A stretch of DNA of 64,000 nucleotides from NCBI GenBank assembly GCA_947044365.1, contig OX345646.1, forward strand, positions 4,325,327 to 4,389,326, in the 5' to 3' direction. A program made the position numbers and the translations under genes. Source of the stretch: Petrosia ficiformis (lineage: Eukaryota > Porifera > Demospongiae > Haplosclerida > Petrosiidae). The notes under the pieces were generated by a model that worked only from the letters and a program-made list of their open reading frames with translations, had not been told where the DNA came from and made no database searches. This document shows positions 34,101 to 44,739 of this stretch, one piece after another. The first letter of the stretch is position 1; every line of letters starts with the position of its first letter.

Positions 34101-35546
34101 AAATTAAGTGTATATTCAAGTAAATTTGGAAGTACTTAAGTTTTATTTAAGTATTGTGTAATAAGCATAATAAATTAGCTGTTATGTAGAAACAATCCAA
34201 AATATTTTGAATTTTTAGTCTGTTATGATAACAATACACACACGTAGTTCTGTTAGGACTTAATGCTTTGAATTATCACAAAAGGCCTAAACCTCATCTG
34301 GGTATGAAAGAATAATAATATACTAGAGATCTATAATTATGTACTAGAGATCTATAATTACATACTAAAGATCTATAATTATGTACTAGAGATCTATAAT
34401 TACGTACTAGAGATCTATAATTACATACTAAAGATCTTTAATTATGTACATGTACTAAAGATCTATAATTACATACTAGAGATCTATAATTATGAACTAG
34501 AGATCTATAATTACATACTAGAGATCTATAATTATGTACTAGAGATCTATAATTATGTACTAGAGATCTATAATTACATACTAGAGATCTATAATTATGT
34601 ACTAGAGATCTATAATTACATACAAGAGATCTATATTTACGTACTAGAGATCTATAATTACATACAAGAGATCTATAATTATGTACTAAAGATCTATAAT
34701 TACATACTAGAGATCTATAATTACGTACTAGGGATCTATAATTACATACTAAAGATCTATAATTATGTACATGTACTAAAGATCATAATTACATACTAGA
34801 GATCTATAATTATGTACTAGAGATCTATAATTACATACTAGAGATCTATAATTACGTACTAGAGATCTATAATTACGTACTAGAGATCTATAATTACATA
34901 CTAAAGATCTTTAATTATGTACATGTACTAAAGATCTATAATTACATACAAGAGATCTATAATTATGTACTAGAGATCTATAATTATGTACTAGAGATCT
35001 ATAATTACATACTAGAGATCTATAATTATGTACTAGAGATCTATAATTATGTACTAGAGATCTATAATTACATACTAGAGATCTATAATTATGTACTAGA
35101 GATCTATAATTACATACAAGAGATCTATATTTACGTACTAGAGATCTATAATTACATACAAGAGATCTATAATTATGTACTAAAGATCTACATGTATAAT
35201 TACATACTAGAGATCTATAATTATGTACAAGAGATCTATAATTACATACAAGAGATCTATAATTACGTACTAGAGATCTATAATTACATACTAGAGATCT
35301 ATAATTACATACTAGAGATCTATAATTACATACTAGAGATCTATAATTACATACTAGAGATCTATAATTACGTACTAGAGATCTATAATTACGTACTAGA
35401 GATCTATAATTACATACTAGAGATCTATAATTACGTACTAGAGATCTATAATTATGTACTAGAGATCTATAATTACATACTAGAGATCTATTTGATCTGA
35501 CTCTGTTGATATGAGAAGCATGGTTGCTATGACACTTGCTAGACAG
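30328..35546 (-). CDS. ABCB7: ABCB7/Atm1-type mitochondrial ABC transporter, N-terminal exons
   Basis: Atm1/ABCB7 half-transporters export a glutathione-bound sulfur species from mitochondria for cytosolic Fe-S protein assembly. Five minus-strand exons join in matching phase: 35481-35546 (22 residues, [17 protein letters not shown]), 32677-32859 (61 residues, with [20 protein letters not shown]), 32195-32315 ([20 protein letters not shown]), 31359-31545 ([20 protein letters not shown], then [17 protein letters not shown]) and 30328-30409 ([20 protein letters not shown]). The [14 protein letters not shown] and S-R-Q-T-G-A-x-S-R-A-x-D-R-G-T-R motifs are diagnostic. Nothing is frameshifted, so it looks functional, or recently so, as far as it goes. 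The start codon exon and everything after helix 3 are not seen downstream. The first donor lies inside the 21-bp satellite. The first exon's assignment is less sure than the other four. Confidence 0.8.
31098..31345. repeat. CT-rich simple repeat in an ABCB7 intron
   Basis: (CT)n with CTGT and CCTCCC variants. It lies directly 3' (minus strand) of the exon donor at 31353-31358. Confidence 0.95.
31560..32060. repeat. TGAATGGA/CCATCCAT repeat in an ABCB7 intron
   Basis: Left of ~31790 the + strand reads (ATGGATGA)n-like; right of it the + strand reads (CCAT)n. The two halves are reverse complements, so the array is a giant imperfect palindrome. A second block is at 32370-32560. Confidence 0.9.
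32370..32560. repeat. TGAATGGA tetranucleotide-type repeat
   Basis: GATGAATGAATGGAT-type units, same family as 31560-32060. Confidence 0.9.
32928..33238. mobile_element. MITE-like element, TAGTGATGTGCCGAT ends
   Basis: The left end TAGTGATGTGCCGATAA and right end ATTGGTACATCACTA are imperfect inverted repeats. Such ends are common in hAT MITEs. The 8 bases just outside do not match here, but at the duplicated right flank (~33980) CATCACTA is followed by GTACAAAG, close to ATACAAAG left of this element. Confidence 0.55.
33560..33890. repeat. 21-bp satellite, short array
   Basis: Units of AGATCTATAATTACATACTAG and variants, about 15 copies. Each contains AGATCT. On the minus strand each unit contains CTA|GTATGT and TTATAG, the look of a splice donor and acceptor. 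Frames repeating RSLVCNY are artefacts. Confidence 0.95.
33975..34310. repeat. Duplicate of 33230-33560
   Basis: From GGAAATGGCTTGCTCCAAAA to GGCCTAAACCTCATCTGG the block repeats the one before the short 21-bp array, in the same orientation. So unique flank plus satellite were duplicated together. Confidence 0.85.
34318..35492. repeat. 21-bp satellite, long array
   Basis: About 55 units, as at 33560-33890. A larger pattern (with TACATGTACTAAAGATC at 34445, 34770, 34920 and CATGTATAATTACA near 35190) shows higher-order duplication. Its right edge is the last bases of the ABCB7 exon at 35481-35546. Confidence 0.95.
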
Positions 35547-36124
35547 CTGTAGGAATGTAAAAAGGTAGTATATAAAATATACAATATGTATTAGATCTGA
35601 GTGCAATCAGGGGTAGCATCCTCTTATTACTCAAGTTGAGAATGAAATGAGTTTGTTTTATATCATTAATATGAATCAGCATTGTTTTGTAGGTCAGATG
35701 TTAGACAAGGAGGTAATGTCTGAGAAAAGTGATGTTGATGAAGTTTAGCTCGGTACAAAATCATGCTCACCAATGAAATTCATTGGATTAAGTGACGTAC
35801 ATTTAACATCGAGATTATTATGATTAAAATTACATGTTGTACGCCACACAAAACAATGCATTTCATTGGTCTGCACAATTTTGTGCGAAGACAAATTTAA
35901 TCAACATCAGTTTCCCTAGTAGAGGATCCATCATTGTCTGATAGCAGTAAAAAGACATGAACATGAAGTAGAGTGGTGGTATGAGTGAAGTTTAGGCTCC
36001 ATAATTAATACAGGCTACAGTGACAACGACGTGATTCATCGACTATAGGCCTATAGGTATAAGTTATATCTGTCATGGAAAGTTAAGTTTCAAAAATGTT
36101 AACATAAGACTCAACAGAGCTAAC

Positions 36125-36365
36125 TGGCCTATGGTTCAGTACACTACACCATTGTCACTGTGGTATATATTAATTACGAAACTTAAACTTCACCTATACC
36201 CAGACATTGTGGATCAAGTGTACAGAACCTTGAATATTTTGAGAAGGCACGTCCTTTATCCTAGGCTCTTTTGTCATTATGGTTTTACTAATCTGTATCA
36301 TTTACCACATCTACTTGAGGTGAAGTTCTTTACACTTCATCCAACATTTCTACCAGTATGACAAT
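36125..36365 (+). pseudogene. Open frame in the duplicated block
   Basis: A 76-residue frame (LWYILITKLKLHLYPDIVDQ, NILRRHVLYPRLFCHYGF) looks coding. In the copy at about 50775-51002 the same frame has a stop and changes. I do not recognise it; it may come from the neighbouring retroelement. Confidence 0.3.
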
Positions 36366-36430
36366 AAGAGATGATTTCAATTATTTTAGAAATGCCAGCC
36401 CAGGTATGTTTAAGCATATCTAGTATATAC

Positions 36431-36533
36431 CTGTAACGATTGGAATCTTAATGAGAGAAAGTTCTTGCCACCATTTCTTGGAGAGAATATTTTAGTGATG
36501 GTGGAGACTGCTTGATGAGAGGATGATGGACAT
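36431..36533 (-). pseudogene. Exon-like piece, possibly LRR-protein C-terminal exon, copy 1
   Basis: Between a TTTTCAG acceptor and a GTATATAC donor. The sister copy (51077-51178) is open through and reads CSHPLIKQSPPSLKYSLQEM and VARTFCHYDSNLY. P-P-S-L-x-x-x-A-x-R-type sequence is found at the C-terminal side of leucine-rich-repeat proteins of the LRRC58 kind, a weak similarity. This copy has a small insertion that shifts frame. Confidence 0.3.
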
Positions 36534-36799
36534 CTGAAAATTAACAATGTAGACATTTGATATACCAATAATAATTATTATCTTAGTTATTTATTAATTA
36601 AATAACTAAGATATTTTAACCCCTTATTAACTACATTACTCACGAGGTCAACATAATGGTCTCTTCTCACAGACTGTAACAAAACTTAATTATATTGTTA
36701 AGGCAGAAAAACAAGAGTAAAGTGTACTGTACAATGCTATACTGTACTCTACTAGCTATACTGTACTGTACAATGATATACTGTGCTATACTACTTTAC

Positions 36800-37690
36800 T
36801 GTACAATTTTTAGTTAAGGAGGATCAATGCAATCTTGCTGTGGATTTGTTTCATGACACCAATGTTTCCTTTACTTCAGAAAGCAGAACCATTCTAGGCT
36901 CTCCTATTGGCACAGACTGTTATATCACTGATTGGGTTACTAATAAAGTCCAGGCCTGGGCTGATGAATTGAATACTCTGACCGATATCTCTTAACCTCA
37001 AGCAGCTTATTCTGCCCTCACACATGGTGTGATAAATCACTAGACTTATCTCTCTCAGACATGCCCGGATGTTGGTCCTTTCTTTGAACCTCTCGAAAAA
37101 GTACTTCGTTATAGATTAATTCCATCTCAAGAAACACCAAACGACACTGAGAGAGTTTTTTGCTCTCCCTTGTAGACATGGTGGTTTAGGTATTCCTAAT
37201 CTCTTATTTTTGGTATCTACTCATAATTCACTGGCTCTTTTATACCTTTAGTTTTGTCTCAGAGTGATCCAATCCCTTCTCATGTTTTGGAGCAACAAAC
37301 TAAAATTAAGTCTTCCATTCACTCACAGAATCGTTGAACTTCAAAGGATTTGACGTAAGAATTTTCAATCCAACAGCACATTCCTGCCGGAACAGACCCT
37401 TAACTGCTTGTTAGAGGCATCATGAGCTTGAGAAACAACGACTCTATGAGGACAGTTTTACAGGTAGAGCATGGAAGTTTCACTCCTTTAGTATTTTTCA
37501 CTGCCGGTGGTATGGGCCCCTCTGCCTCAGTTGTATACAAACGTCTAGCAGCTTTATTGGCCATTAAGAGAGATGAACATTATAGTAAGATCTTGTCTTG
37601 GATTCGTTGTAAGATCAGTTTTGCCCTGAATCATTCAGCAATCATGTCTCCGAGGATCTCGTTTATGATCTCAATTAGACTTTTATAACT
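36800..37690 (+). pseudogene. Retroelement polyprotein C-terminal fragment
   Basis: Several frames in order, broken by stops: VLF-type SRTILGSPIGTDCYITDWV, TPSQETPNDTERVFCSPL-type and, at the end, QVEHGSFTPLVFFTAGGMGP, VYKRLAALLAIKRDEHYSKI, LSWIRCKISFALNHSAIMS. The order L-G-S-P-I-G ... A-Y-S-A-x-T-H-G ... E-H-x-S-F-T-P-L-V-F ... G-G-M-G ... W-x-R-C-x-x-S-F-x-L is that of the region after the reverse transcriptase in retroelements common in sponges and cnidarians. The reverse transcriptase itself is not here. Confidence 0.65.
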
Positions 37691-37799
37691 TTGACCTTAC
37701 TCTCATAGAAGGTAGGGTATCTAACTAATGAAATGTTTTCCTTTCTTTTGTGTACTTATTATTATTTCTTTTTATTATTATTATTATTAGTAGTAGTAG

Positions 37800-37925
37800 T
37801 AGTAATACTTACTATACTAAGCTATGCTGTACTGTACAATGCTATACTGTACTATACTATGCTATACTATGCTAAGCTGTACTGTACTGTAATATATTGT
37901 ATTTTCCTGTAATCTGTACTATATC
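37800..37925. repeat. ACTGTACTATACTATGCTAT satellite, short array
   Basis: Same repeat as at 51415-52045 and 55275-55975; smaller pieces at 36720-36800, 52285-52395, 53715-53770 and 54370-54510. Confidence 0.9.
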
Positions 37926-38080
37926 ATGACAATCAGAACTTTACAAATCAAAAATTAATTGTTGGGACTGTATCTCAATCACTACATTCAACAGGTAGAG
38001 ACAGTTTATTAATATTCATTGATATGTTTAGCTTTGTTGTATATAATGTTAATAAAAAGTCACCACACAATACAGTAATT
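37925..38080 (+). pseudogene. Copy of the 54521 exon-like block
   Basis: Contains TATCATGACAATCAGAACTT, CTGTATCTCAATCAC and GGTAGAGACAGTTTATTAAT, as at 54575-54720, but with indels that break the frame. Confidence 0.5.
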
Positions 38081-38146
38081 ATTCAGTAGTTTCATTTCCA
38101 CACTACAGTAGTTCAACAATAGTTTTGACAGTAATTGCTGTACTTG

Positions 38147-38283
38147 TCAATTGAACAGTACACAATCTTGTGGTACTACCCCTATGGATTTCCTTAGACT
38201 GTCAAGTGTAACATCACGAATATCTTCATCTCCTATTAATATATGACCTGATTCAGGATCATAGAATCTGTACAGTAGATTTC
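38147..38283 (-). pseudogene. ABC transporter NBD exon, copy 1
   Basis: Minus-strand reading [20 protein letters not shown] then [23 protein letters not shown]. This is the stretch after Walker A up to the Q-loop of an ABCB7/Atm1-type nucleotide-binding domain (V-V-P-Q-D). Compared with the copy at 54771-54920, about 14 bases around the Lys-Ser-Thr of Walker A are deleted, so the frame is broken. Confidence 0.65.
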
Positions 38284-38358
38284 CTATCAGGTATATTGAT
38301 AATGTCATATTATATGTATTGTATTAATAAGTAATATACACATACATACAGTATGTGT

Positions 38359-38568
38359 TAGGGTTGGACGATACTGAAAATTTAATTTTGTGATTATTGC
38401 CTGAAGGAGACTTGCGATATTTTTTAAAAGATGACACTCCTTAACCTGAGAGCACACGGTTCAAGTGTTATAGTATTAAGACAATATTTTGCCATTGCTT
38501 ATCAGACCAAAATCATGCGATACGATTATTGCAATGTATGAGATTTATTGAATTATTGCCCAACCCTA
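38359..38568. mobile_element. hAT-like MITE, TAGGGTTGGACGATA ends, copy 1
   Basis: Starts TAGGGTTGGACGATACTG, ends TTGCCCAACCCTA. Flanks GTATGTGT and GTATGTAT match in 7 of 8. The same element sits at the same relative place at 56200-56460, so it was inserted before that block was duplicated. Confidence 0.75.
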
Positions 38569-38898
38569 GTATGTATGTATAACATGTACCATATCTTTAC
38601 TCCAAAGCAAATAAGCATGCAGTTTGCATACCTACATGTACATGTACAATGTACACACGTGCATACATACATACTTGGTGAATTGCATACATAATACATA
38701 CACTGTTAGTCTGTTACATACATGTACATACATATACAAAGATACATGCATACATACAAACATATTTCACATAGTATAGATGGGAACATAACCCTACAAC
38801 ATTAGTCTCTAGTCCTCACTGATCACTGTACAACTAGATAATATTATAATCTATATAATTATACTGTATAATTCTCTCATACAGATTACATTTTAAAG

Positions 38899-38931
38899 AT
38901 GCATTTTACAGGTAAACAAGTGATGAAATTA

Positions 38932-38973
<42 letters not shown>

Positions 38974-39145
38974 ATATGTATTTCATTATGATTATACAGA
39001 GATAATGTTTGGAATAGGAACGATTGCTATGGCAACAGCATTATTCACAATATACTATAGTGCAGCTCATAAAGACTATCCATATTCCATTCCAGCTGTG
39101 GATAATGGGGAGAATGAAGAATTAATAATTCCTCAGAGACAATAA
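38899..39145 (+). CDS. Small single-pass membrane protein, type C (C2)
   Basis: Coding exons 38899-38911 (ATG CAT TTT ACA G, donor GTAAAC) and 39000-39145 (acceptor GATTATACAG) give 52 residues. The start MHFTEIMFGIGTIAMATALF forms a helix, followed by a shorter and less acidic link (YYSAAHKDYPYS), the shared motif IPAVDNGENEE and the C-terminus IPQRQ. The start exon is nearly that of type A, while helix and tail differ, so type C is a third branch of the family. A TTA repeat is in the intron as in type A. I see no clear exon 1 or TATA box just upstream. Confidence 0.6.
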
Positions 39146-39539
39146 GAGTGAAGACCTTCATTATACATACATGTACATGTATATCATTAAAATTAATATT
39201 TATATCAAGTTTAGTTGCTTTCTTATGTTGTCAAGTCTGATATTCAGTATTCTTAATATTCCATTTTGAAAAGCTCTGAACAAAACGTTCTAATATTTGA
39301 TAAACAATACAAAACAAAGAACATGTACATGTACATGTGTCTCTCTTTTACAACTCTTGTCAGGAAAACAACTAAATAGCATCATTATGTACAAGATAAA
39401 GTATATATTGGTTTTGATGATATCTCAGAATCATTTCATCTCCTTGATAAATTACAAGGACCTGGAGTTAGTAACCGTATACATGTATTTTTAAATATCA
39501 GATACATGTACATGTGTATGTACTTTGCACTTAGATAAC

Positions 39540-39610
39540 TCATTGTACATACATACACACATAACTACATACATACATAATACATACATATACACATTTA
39601 TACGTCATAT
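39540..39610. repeat. TACA microsatellite downstream of C2
   Basis: Matches the tract downstream of C1 at 17530-17600, showing that the C1 and C2 3' flanks are duplicates. Confidence 0.8.
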
Positions 39611-39639
39611 ATATATACATACATGTACATAAATACCAA

Positions 39640-39785
39640 GGCATTGGAATTGAAGCCACTAGCATGGTCACCATGCTAGTAGCTTCAGGGCATCATTAGA
39701 ATTGAAGCCACTAGCATTGTCACCATGCTAGTAGCTTCAAGGCATCATTGGAATTGAAGCCAATAGCATTGTCACCATACATGTA
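39640..39785. repeat. Tandem hairpin repeat, ~53-bp unit
   Basis: Three units, each with GAAGCCACTAGCAT and its inverted partner ATGCTAGTAGCTTC around GGTCACC, so each forms a hairpin. A single piece is at 17625-17660. Confidence 0.8.
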
Positions 39786-39949
39786 CATACTAACATAACT
39801 ACAGTATATACATACATATATCTGACTGATAAAGCAGTACAGGAAGCTTATCTCAGCTAATTGAAATACATATAAATTCCTAAATGCTCTAGATTAGTGT
39901 AATAAATCCTTACAAATACAAATCATGCTGTTCATACATAACTACAACT

Positions 39950-40450
39950 ATTTTAGCATGTATCATGTATGTATGTACATTGTACTAATCTAAAATTAGT
40001 ATACGCTAAAAAATATATTTTGTGATCATTTCACTAGGCATATTTAAAAATTCCTTGACATTGATATGTGCCAATTCAATTAAAAATCGCTACATTTAGT
40101 GGATGCAATTAATAGTAGGCTAAAGATAATCTGATTGGTTGATATGGGATAAGTCAATTATCAGAGAGTATGATAATATTCTCTATTTAGGGATGCGACA
40201 GAAAAAAATGGTCGCTCATACATTTTAATGCAAGTGATGAGCTGAAATCTTTGCTAACATTAAATTAATTGTATAACATCTACAACTGCAAGATATTCAT
40301 TGCTTGGACGACTGTCCTCTATTTCTACCATTTGAGGTGGAGTGATTGCCAAAGCTGATCCAAATTTAAACCACTTGTGAGGAATTTGAAATACACATGT
40401 ACAATGCAATGCAGCAAGTGAAGGTAAGTACATGTATCTCACATGTAACT
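39950..40450. repeat. Dispersed segment shared with 22090-22500
   Basis: Same order of blocks as at 22.1 kb (GATGCGACA, TTTGAGGTGGAG, CCACTTGTGAGGAATTTGAA). Here it is followed by a microsatellite rather than the transposase-like gene. Confidence 0.6.
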
Positions 40451-40529
40451 CTACTATGTATGTGTGTATGTGTGTGTGTGTATCTATTATGTGTATCTGC
40501 TAAAATTCTGTTTATATATGTGTGTGCAG

Positions 40530-40645
40530 CACTGTTGGTGGCTAGATTTGATGCAGAAGATCTGGCAGATGAGAGATCGACATTAGTGGCTCAGTATAAG
40601 ACAGCAAGAAACAAGTGCCAAAGAAATCGAGACTTTTTACAGTAA
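40530..40645 (+). CDS. Possible last exon of an unknown gene
   Basis: After TGTGTGCAG the frame reads LLVARFDAEDLADERSTLVA then QYKTARNKCQRNRDFLQ-stop, a helical, charged 37-residue end. The composition is clearly coding-like. It is directly preceded by the TATGTGTGTATG minisatellite, so upstream exons are either beyond it or lost. No family recognised. Confidence 0.4.
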
Positions 40646-40755
40646 ACCTTTCATTTTTTGTTGTACAGTTTATGACATAATGAAAAAAACGAAATCGAAA
40701 TCCTGTAGCAATGGAAACTTGTGCGTCCAGCTGTTCACCTTTGTTCATACACCTG

Positions 40756-43337
40756 GTAGCTTACTACTACTAGTAGCAGGTACTAGCTTACTACTACTAG
40801 TAGCAGGTAGCTTACTACTACTAGTAGCAGGTAGCTTACTACTACTAGTAGCAGGTAGCTTACTACTACTAGTAGCAGGTACTAGCTTACTACTACTAGT
40901 AGCAGGTAGCTTACTACTACTAGTAGCAGGTACTAGCTTACTACTACTAGTAGCAGGTAGCTTACTACTACTAGTAGCAGGTAGCTTACTACTACTAGTA
41001 GCAGGTACTAGCTTACTACTACTAGTAGCAGGTAGCTTACTACTACTAGTAGCAGGTACTAGCTTACTACTACTAGTAGCAGGTAGCTTACTACTACTAG
41101 TAGCAGGTACTAGCTTACTACTACTAGTAGCAGGTAGCTTACTACTACTAGTAGCAGGTAGCTTACTACTACTAGTAGCAGGTACTAGCTTACTACTACT
41201 AGTAGCAGGTAGCTTACTACTACTAGTAGCAGGTACTAGCTTACTACTACTAGTAGCAGGTAGCTTACTACTACTAGTAGCAGGTAGCTTACTACTACTA
41301 GTAGCAGGTACTAGCTTACTACTACTAGTAGCAGGTAGCTTACTACTACTAGTAGCAGGTACTAGCTTACTACTACTAGTAGCAGGTAGCTTACTACTAC
41401 TAGTAGCAGGTACTAGCTTACTACTAGTAGCAGGTAGCTTACTACTACTAGTAGCAGGTACTAGCTTACTACTACTAGTAGCAGGTAGCTTACTACTACT
41501 AGTAGCAGGTACTAGCTTACTACTACTAGTAGCAGGTAGCTTACTACTACTAGTAGCAGGTAGCTTACTACTACTAGTAGCAGGTACTAGCTTACTACTA
41601 CTAGTAGCGCTAGCAGGTAGCTTACTACTACTAGTAGCAGGTAGCTTACTACTAGTAGCAGGTAGCTTACTACTACTAGTAGCAGGTAGCTTACTACTAG
41701 TAGTAGCAGGTAGCTTACTACTACTAGTAGCAGGTAGCTTACTACTACTAGTAGCAGGTAGCTTACTACTACTAGTAGCAGGTAGCTTACTACTACTAGT
41801 AGCAGGTAGCTTACTACTACTAGTAGCAGGTAGCTTACTACTACTAGTAGCAGGTAGCTTACTACTACTAGTAGCAGGTAGCTTACTACTACTAGTAGCA
41901 GGTAGCTTACTACTACTAGTAGCAGGTAGCTTACTACTACTAGTAGCAGGTACTAGCTTACTACTACTAGTAGCGCTAGCAGGTAGCTTACTACTACTAG
42001 TAGCAGGTAGCTTACTACTAGTAGCAGGTAGCTTACTACTACTAGTAGCAGGTAGCTTACTACTAGTAGTAGCAGGTAGCTTACTACTAGTAGCAGGTAG
42101 CTTACTACTACTAGTAGCAGGTAGCTTACTACTACTAGTAGCAGGTAGCTTACTACTACTAGTAGCAGGTAGCTTACTACTAGTAGCAGGTACTAGCTTA
42201 CTACTACTAGTAGCAGGTAGCTTACTACTACTAGTAGCAGGTAGCTTACTACTACTAGTAGCAGGTACTAGCTTACTACTACTAGTAGCAGGTAGCTTAC
42301 TACTAGTAGCAGGTACTAGCTTACTACTACTAGTAGCAGGTAGCTTACTACTACTAGTAGCAGGTAGCTTACTACTAGTAGCAGGTACTAGCTTACTACT
42401 ACTAGTAGCAGGTAGCTTACTACTACTAGTAGAGGTAGCTTACTACTAGTAGCAGGTACTAGCTTACTACTACTAGTAGCAGGTAGCTTACTACTACTAG
42501 TAGCAGGTAGCTTACTACTAGTAGCAGGTACTAGCTTACTACTACTAGTAGCAGGTAGCTTACTACTACTAGTAGCAGGTAGCTTACTACTACTAGTAGC
42601 AGGTACTAGCTTACTACTACTAGTAGCAGGTAGCTTACTACTACTAGTAGCAGGTAGCTTACTACTAGTAGCAGGTACTAGCTTACTACTACTAGTAGCA
42701 GGTAGCTTACTACTACTAGTAGCAGGTAGCTTACTACTAGTAGCAGGTACTAGCTTACTACTACTAGTAGCAGGTAGCTTACTACTACTAGTAGCAGGTA
42801 GCTTACTACTAGTAGCAGGTACTAGCTTACTACTACTAGTAGCAGGTAGCTTACTACTAGTAGCAGGTAGCTTACTACTACTAGTAGCAGGTACTAGCTT
42901 ACTACTACTAGTAGCAGGTAGCTTACTACTACTAGTACCAGGTAGCTTACTACTAGTAGCAGGTACTAGCTTACTACTACTAGTAGCAGGTAGCTTACTA
43001 CTAGTAGCAGGTACTAGCTTACTACTACTAGTAGCAGGTAGCTTACTACTAGTAGCAGGTAGCTTACTACTACTAGTAGCAGGTAGCTTACTACTAGTAG
43101 CAGGTAGCTTACTACTACTAGTAGCAGGTACTAGCTTACTACTACTAGTAGCAGGTAGCTTACTACTACTAGTACCAGGTAGCTTACTACTAGTAGCAGG
43201 TACTAGCTTACTACTACTAGTAGCAGGTAGCTTACTACTAGTAGCAGGTACTAGCTTACTACTACTAGTAGCAGGTAGCTTACTACTAGTAGCAGGTAGC
43301 TTACTACTACTAGTAGCAGGTAGCTTACTACTACTAG
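40756..43337. repeat. 24/27-bp tandem array, 2.6 kb
   Basis: Built from a 24-bp unit GTAGCTTACTACTACTAGTAGCAG (positions vary) and a 27-bp variant with an extra ACTAG-type triplet, plus rare 21-bp ones. All lengths are multiples of three, so both strands stay open for over 1 kb (repeating LLLLVAGS on +, SSSKLPAT on -). Each unit starts GT and ends CAG with TACTAC inside, an intron-like look. A longer block (with GTAGCGCTAGCAGG near 41607 and 41973) is duplicated. Not a gene on this evidence. Confidence 0.95.
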
Positions 43338-43338
43338 T

Positions 43339-43599
43339 ATGTCTACTGCTAGTGTGGAGAATAAGAAAGCAAAGCGTGCTCCATGTAAACGAGTACATGA
43401 AAATTTAGATAGTATAGAAAGTACGAGTGGTTTTGTCCAGCAGCATGTAAGTGGTTCTTGTAGTTCAAAGATACCGCATTCCGAGACCTGTACAGCTGTC
43501 CAACTATCTCTTCACAACCCAGACGATTCTTGTAGCTCCTCCCACAACAATGGATGCCAAGAACGCTTGAGGAGGAGGAAAAAACTATCTCATGAATAA
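43339..43599 (+). CDS. Open frame of 86 residues after the array
   Basis: Begins MSTASVENKKAKRAPCKRVH, contains SGSCSSKIPHSETC and CSSSHNNGCQERLRRRKKL, and stops at 43599. Rich in Ser, Cys and basic residues; codon use looks coding and no repeat explains it. A possible donor CAT|GTAAGT lies at 43447. The upstream frame at 40680 does not join it in phase through the array. Function unknown. Confidence 0.4.
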   Translation: MSTASVENKKAKRAPCKRVHENLDSIESTSGFVQQHVSGSCSSKIPHSETCTAVQLSLHNPDDSCSSSHNNGCQERLRRRKKLSHE

Positions 43600-43937
43600 T
43601 TAATAACAAACTGTATACCGTAACCTTAACCATGATTTATATATTCAACCTGACACTTGCTCCAAATTAAAACACTTAATGCACCATAAAGAATGTTATA
43701 AATAATACTATAATTTTATTTTCTATAATGGTTTTAGTGCTGACAATAGTAATGTTGACTTAGGTAGTAATTGTATAATTAAAGGTGATGCTGATTTTTA
43801 AGGTAACAGTATTAGTAATAATTATATAGACTGAACTTTACAGTAACAACATACCCAAATAATTGTACCATATATGGTATTTTTTTGATCATAATTTAAT
43901 TGCTAAACAAATGGGTGGGTTTTAATCACTCATTTGC

Positions 43938-44068
43938 ATAAAAGGACAGTGCACAACTGCTAGTAGTTATTTAAGCTATTACACTGAATTTCTTGATCAC
44001 AATAGAGGAGTGCTAAGTGCTGAACTATCTGGAATATTGTGTACTTATCATTATAGTGCTACTAAAAA
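43938..44068 (+). promoter_or_regulatory. Type A promoter and exon 1 of A6
   Basis: TTTGCATAAAAGGACAGTGC (TATA-like plus conserved block), then exon 1 ending CTACTAAAAA|GTGAGTT at 44068. Confidence 0.6.
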
Positions 44069-44440
44069 GTGAGTTACTATTAATTATGATTGCTACTAAG
44101 TACTAACAGGTATAATAATACATTTTAATTTATAAAAGTTTATAGATATTGTGTATGATCACTATATAAAATGAATGTAACAAAACCATAATTATATAAA
44201 GTGTAATAATAGATTAATATACATGTAATTATATTAATTAAGCCTGCAATATCTGGTGAGAACATTCCACTTACAACTAGATTGTTATGTAAAATCTACA
44301 ATAGTACTCCAAGAACACTGGAGTACTTTACCAACTCTTTTATAAATGTTATATTTAATATTACACATGTATCATTATAATGTTATGTTCCCTGTACTAT
44401 TAATATTGTATAATTCTCTCATACAGACTACATTTTAAAG

Positions 44441-44733
44441 ATGCCTTTTGCAGGTAAACAACATATACAAGAGATGAATTTATATTATTATTAAATATTA
44501 TTATTATTATTATTATTATTATTATCACTCATTACAGTACATGTTACTAGTGTATATCATTATGTACAGATATTACAAAGATAATCATTATGACAGGCAT
44601 TGTTGCCTCAGTAACAGGAATTATTATACTATATATTAACATATATGAAGATGATGAAGAGTACTACTCATATCCTATTCAAGCTGTGGATCAGGGAAAA
44701 AATGGGATATTAGTATTTCCTCAAAGACACTGA
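44441..44733 (+). CDS. Small single-pass membrane protein, type A (A6)
   Basis: Coding exons 44441-44453 (ATG CCT TTT GCA G) and 44570-44733 (acceptor TATGTACAG) give 58 residues. Differences from A1 are Pro at position 2, one Asn for Lys after the helix (YINIYEDD), EYYSYP for DYYSYP and GKNG for GENG. The end FPQRH is intact. With complete promoter, exon 1 and open frame it is among the best candidates for a functional copy. Confidence 0.65.
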
Positions 44734-44739
44734 ATATAT

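Larger units (their letters stand above)
35700..36620. repeat. Segmental duplication, copy 1
   Basis: About 900 bp matching 50365-51240 in the same orientation (for example GATGAAGTTTAGCTC, ATGGTTCAGTACACTACACC, GCTTGATGAGAGGATGA). Both are followed by ACTGTAC-type satellite. Both carry the exon-like piece noted separately. Confidence 0.85.

Noticed and set aside
34911..35606. 231-residue minus-strand frame repeating RSLVCNY
   Set aside because: It is 21-bp satellite; only the first 22 residues (35481-35546) are accepted as a likely exon.
40680..42449. 589-residue open frame and the 336-residue antisense frame at 42388-43398
   Set aside because: Both are products of a 24/27-bp tandem array with no stops. 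They are kept as a repeat, with the coding possibility noted as a finding.
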